A DNA stretch of 59,385 nucleotides from Arthrobacter sp. ov407 (lineage in GTDB: Bacteria > Actinomycetota > Actinomycetes > Actinomycetales > Micrococcaceae), in NCBI RefSeq assembly GCF_900102895.1, contig NZ_FNGD01000020.1:1-59385 (forward strand). The letters are read 5' to 3'. The position numbers were made by a program, and so were the translations under genes. This document shows positions 56,995-59,385 of this stretch, piece by piece. The notes beneath the pieces were generated by a model, which was given only the letters and a program-made list of their open reading frames with translations, did not search any database and was not told the origin of the DNA. Every line of letters starts with the position of its first letter. The stretch's first letter is position 1.

Positions 56995-57732
56995 CTAGGA
57001 CGCCGTCGGCGTCGGGGTCTCTTCTGGAGTGGACGTCCAGCCCTGCCGGTGAAGCCGCTCAAAGCCGTCGAGGAGCAGATCGAGGGCGAACTCGAACTCG
57101 AACTGGTCGTCGCAGCCCTGTCCCACCACGGAGTCCTTGTGCGCGGAGGCCGTGGCGACCTTCAGGAGGTTCGGGTACCGCGCGGCCATCTCCCGGGACA
57201 TGGCGGCCTGCGCCTCCGGCGGAAGGGTGACCGGCCCCTCCGCGCTCCCGCCGGCGGAGTCGTCGAACAGCTCCTGGGTGAACCCCCACATGCGGCTGCC
57301 GAGGGCATGCATGACGTGATGGGTCAGGTCCACGGAGAAGCCGCCGGCCAGGAACATGCCGATGAACGAGTCCATGTAGCCAAGGACCGCCGGCGTCTTG
57401 TTGGTGCGCGATTCCAGGACCTGCCGGCCCCACCGGTGCACCAGGAGTGCCCGCCGCGCCGAGAGCACCCTCAGGCGCACCGCATTCTTCCAGCCGGCAT
57501 CGCGGACGGGGGGATCGATCTCACTGACAAGGGCGTCCACCATGCCGTCGAGGAGTTCCTCCTTGCTGGCTACGTGCTTGTAGAGCGCCATCGGCACGAC
57601 GCCGAGTTCCTGCGCCAGCCGGCGCATGCTCAGCGCCTCGATCCCCACCTCATCGGCCAGCGCGACGGCGGCAGCCAGCACGCGGTCACGGCTCAACGGG
57701 ATCCGGCGCGTGCGCTCCGCTTGCTGGGTCAT
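56995..57732 (-). CDS. TetR-family regulator
   Basis: A 245-residue repressor. The helix-turn-helix is SRDRVLAAAVALADEVGIEALSMRRLAQELGVVPMALYKHVASKEELLDGMVDAL, the TetR/AcrR pattern with tetracycline-repressor C-terminal style. ATG 57732 follows AGGGAAGGG. It is divergent from the DUF2306 gene, and two identical palindromes lie between them, so it very likely controls that gene and itself. The long C-terminal ligand domain and its ligand are unknown. Confidence 0.92.
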   Translation of the reverse strand: MTQQAERTRRIPLSRDRVLAAAVALADEVGIEALSMRRLAQELGVVPMALYKHVASKEELLDGMVDALVSEIDPPVRDAGWKNAVRLRVLSARRALLVHRWGRQVLESRTNKTPAVLGYMDSFIGMFLAGGFSVDLTHHVMHALGSRMWGFTQELFDDSAGGSAEGPVTLPPEAQAAMSREMAARYPNLLKVATASAHKDSVVGQGCDDQFEFEFALDLLLDGFERLHRQGWTSTPEETPTPTAS

Positions 57733-57760
57733 TCGGCCACCCTTCCCTAACGGTTCCCTA

Positions 57761-57789
57761 TTGACAAGTGTACGACGTACACCTAACGT
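57761..57789 (+). promoter_or_regulatory. promoter with TetR operator in spacer
   Basis: TTGACA (57761-57766), a 17-base spacer consisting of the palindrome, then TAACGT (57784-57789), directed to the DUF2306 gene. Confidence 0.7.
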
Positions 57790-57816
57790 GGCCGCATCAG
57801 GTGTACGCCGTACACC
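57768..57816. promoter_or_regulatory. tandem GTGTACGNCGTACAC operators
   Basis: GTGTACGACGTACAC (57768-57782) and GTGTACGCCGTACAC (57801-57815, extended to a 17-bp palindrome). Centres are 33 bases apart, about three helical turns. The divergent TetR gene is the obvious regulator. Confidence 0.85.
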
Positions 57817-57864
57817 ACGGCTCATGTACCACCGCCGTCAGCCATCCCAGCCAAGGACTACGCC

Positions 57865-58590
57865 GTGACAACACGAGCCAGCACCGCCCCCGTGCCCCGC
57901 GTCCGCCGCCGCCCCCAGTGGCCCGTGCCCGCCGGATTGATCCTGCTCAGCCTCATCCCGGTGATCGCGGGTGCGGCGCGGCTGACGGAACTTACCGGCG
58001 GCGCCGTCGTCACGGCCCAGAACGCCCGGTTCTTCGCCTCGCCCGTGCCCGTGGTGACCCACATTCTCAGCGTCACCACCTACAGCCTGCTCGGGGCATT
58101 CCAGTTCCTCCCGGCACTGCGGGGCCGCCGCGGCTGGCACCGGGCAGCCGGCCGGATCCTGGCGCCGGCGGGCCTGCTGGCAGCCCTGTCCGGCCTGTGG
58201 ATGGCCGCCTTCTATCCGCTGCCGCCCGGGGACGGGCCGGCGCTCTTCGTCCTGCGAATGGTCTTCGGCTCGGCCATGGCGGCGAGCATCGTCCTGGGCG
58301 TCGCCGCGATTGTGCGCCGCGACTTTATGCGGCACGGCGCGTGGATGACCCGCGGCTACGCGATCGGCGTCGCCGCGGGAACTCAGGCGCTGGTGAGCCT
58401 GCCGTGGATTCTGCTGGTGGGGCCGCCCGATGAGCCGACCCGGGCAGTGCTCCTGGGGGCTGCCTGGGTGATCAACGTTGCGGTGGCCGAGTACGTCATC
58501 CGGAGTCGCCGCCGTCGGGGTCGCCGGACGCGTGCCGGCTCGCCGCAATCTTCCGGCGGAGCGGAGAGCATCCAGCGAGTTCGAGGCTGA
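57865..58590 (+). CDS. DUF2306 membrane protein
   Basis: A 241-residue protein with about six helices: WPVPAGLILLSLIPVIAGAARL, THILSVTTYSLLGAFQFLPALRGRRGWHRAAGRI (the characteristic LGAFQFLP...WHR signature), and later FMRHGAWMTRGYAI. GTG 57865 follows AAGGAC. It is under apparent TetR control. The conserved histidines in the helices suggest haem or electron-transfer function, but this is unproven. Confidence 0.85.
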   Translation: MTTRASTAPVPRVRRRPQWPVPAGLILLSLIPVIAGAARLTELTGGAVVTAQNARFFASPVPVVTHILSVTTYSLLGAFQFLPALRGRRGWHRAAGRILAPAGLLAALSGLWMAAFYPLPPGDGPALFVLRMVFGSAMAASIVLGVAAIVRRDFMRHGAWMTRGYAIGVAAGTQALVSLPWILLVGPPDEPTRAVLLGAAWVINVAVAEYVIRSRRRRGRRTRAGSPQSSGGAESIQRVRG

Positions 58591-58619
58591 GCGGGCGGAC
58601 GAGGGTTAGACTCACGCGC

Positions 58620-59159
58620 ATGACAATTGTGGACGATCAGGGACGCCCGGAGCCTCCCCTAGCAGGCGACGAAGCCGCGACCCTCCTGGGTTTCCTGGAC
58701 TTTCAGCGGGCGACGCTGGCGTGGAAGTGCGCCGGACTGGACGCCGCCGGCCTCGGGGCGACTACTGCCGCCTCATCGATGACACTGGGCGGGCTGCTGA
58801 AGCACATGGCCTATGTGGAGAGCGCATGGTTTTCCCATTCCCTGCACGCGCAGGACCGGGAGGCCCCGTTCGACACCGTGGATTGGAAGGCCACCCCGGA
58901 CTGGGAATGGCAGACCGCCGGCGGGGACACCCCGGACCAGCTGCGCACGCTCTGGGAGGACGCCGTGGACCGATCGCGGATCCGCGTCTCGGATGCCCTG
59001 GCCGGCGGCGGCCTGGACCAATTGGCCCGGCGCCCGTGGCAAGACGGTTCTGCACCGAGCCTGCGCTGGATCCTGTGCCACATGATCGAGGAATATGCCC
59101 GGCACAACGGCCACGCCGACCTCCTCCGCGAAGCCGTGGACGGGCAAACGGGGGAGTAG
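58620..59159 (+). CDS. DinB-like (DUF664) protein
   Basis: A 179-residue four-helix-bundle protein. GLLKHMAYVESAWFSHSLHA and MIEEYARHNGHADLLREAVDG supply the metal His residues (H, then two H near the end), as in DinB/YfiT/DUF664 metalloenzymes such as thiol-dependent transferases. TAGACT at 58607-58612 lies eight bases before the ATG, so a leaderless start is possible. In Actinobacteria, mycothiol is a common cosubstrate of this fold; not shown here. Confidence 0.85.
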   Translation: MTIVDDQGRPEPPLAGDEAATLLGFLDFQRATLAWKCAGLDAAGLGATTAASSMTLGGLLKHMAYVESAWFSHSLHAQDREAPFDTVDWKATPDWEWQTAGGDTPDQLRTLWEDAVDRSRIRVSDALAGGGLDQLARRPWQDGSAPSLRWILCHMIEEYARHNGHADLLREAVDGQTGE

Positions 59160-59298
59160 CCCCGGGGAGGGTGGACGCTTGCGCTTGCCGGTGCGGTCCT
59201 CACGTCCGACGGCGGGTAGTCGGCCGTCTAAGCGACCCTCCAACCATCAGTTGCGCTATCAGTCATGGCGGTTATGGACGCCGAATGACGACTATTGA

Positions 59299-59367
59299 GT
59301 CTCATGACTTAATGGACATTTCTGTCTCAAGACATCGTGGACAGTGTGTCTCAGGACATCGTGGACA
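59299..59367. repeat. tandem 20-bp repeats, IS481-end-like
   Basis: GTCTCATGACTTAATGGACA (59299), GTCTCAAGACATCGTGGACA (59324) and GTCTCAGGACATCGTGGACA (59348), spaced 24-25 bases. They resemble the repeats upstream of IS481-family transposases in this genus. The window ends before any transposase frame, so an IS end is likely but unproven. Confidence 0.6.
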
Positions 59368-59385
59368 CTCGGACCGGTTTTGCTC

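Noticed and set aside
1..59385. tRNA, rRNA, riboswitch and CRISPR signals
   Set aside because: No cloverleaf, rRNA motif or regularly spaced repeat-spacer array was seen on either strand; no molybdenum or glycine riboswitch pattern could be supported by eye.

Overview
The window is high-GC DNA with dense, often overlapping genes (ATGA and GTGA junctions), frequent GTG starts, several candidate leaderless promoters and an actinobacterial-type SOS box. Together these suggest a Micrococcaceae actinomycete of the Arthrobacter/Pseudarthrobacter group. This is inferred from gene content and style; no rRNA is present to confirm it. I see no tRNA, rRNA, CRISPR array or complete mobile element.

Layout. 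1-4.3 kb: one-carbon/glycine block (end of lipA, a MetF-like reductase, a CycA-like permease, purU, two small genes). 4.4-9.8 kb: divergent C4 sugar-acid (tetronate) catabolic locus (OtnC-type aldolase and OtnK-type kinase on minus; MHS transporter, 3-hydroxyacyl-CoA-dehydrogenase-like enzyme and DeoR regulator on plus). 9.9-13.3 kb: decayed segment with SDR and ABC remnants around a large secreted two-repeat protein; a 21-bp direct repeat lies inside both SDR halves. 13.3-17.4 kb: SnoaL-like protein, truncated histidine kinase, a 736-aa protein with features of a PD-(D/E)XK plus PIN double nuclease, and a poly-glycine protein. 17.5-24.1 kb: envelope/stress block (MarR, PRC-barrel/DUF2382, LEA-like, holin-like, DUF3618, YihY/BrkB, zinc alcohol dehydrogenase) carrying shared TTAGTAA/TTACTAA-type sites. 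24.1-30.3 kb: nitrilase remnant, aldo/keto reductase, a ribbon-helix-helix/DUF4097/DrrAB-type ABC operon, and a DUF1269 protein. 30.6-34.1 kb: orphan immunity-like genes, an alpha/beta hydrolase with a decayed divergent relative, and a cytidine deaminase-ASCH fusion. 34.1-36.9 kb: ECF41 (SigJ-like) sigma operon. 36.9-39.4 kb: SOS-controlled umuDC with two accessory genes. 39.5-43 kb: acetyltransferases, RibD-like reductase, VOC protein, ArsR-arsenate reductase fusion. 43.1-45.4 kb: ECF42/DGPF pair and a small hypothetical gene. 45.5-48.5 kb: AHL-lactonase-like hydrolase, then an RsbQ-like hydrolase translationally coupled to a PAS-GGDEF protein. 49-54.5 kb: cation/proton antiporter, lipoprotein, molybdate transport operon with its own HTH-TOBE protein. 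54.6-59.2 kb: ArsR/SRPBCC genes, alpha/beta hydrolase, TetR/DUF2306 divergent pair, DinB-like protein. The last 100 bases hold tandem repeats like those at IS481-type element ends.

Themes. Many small sensory modules sit next to recognisable operators: RHH, ArsR, TetR, ECF41, ECF42, LexA. Seven near-identical GACGACGGCGGG hairpins follow or flank genes and look like a dispersed terminator family. The most interesting candidates are the RsbQ/PAS-GGDEF pair, the cytidine deaminase-ASCH fusion, the nuclease-PIN fusion and the 21-bp-repeat-flanked segment with a permuted SDR gene.
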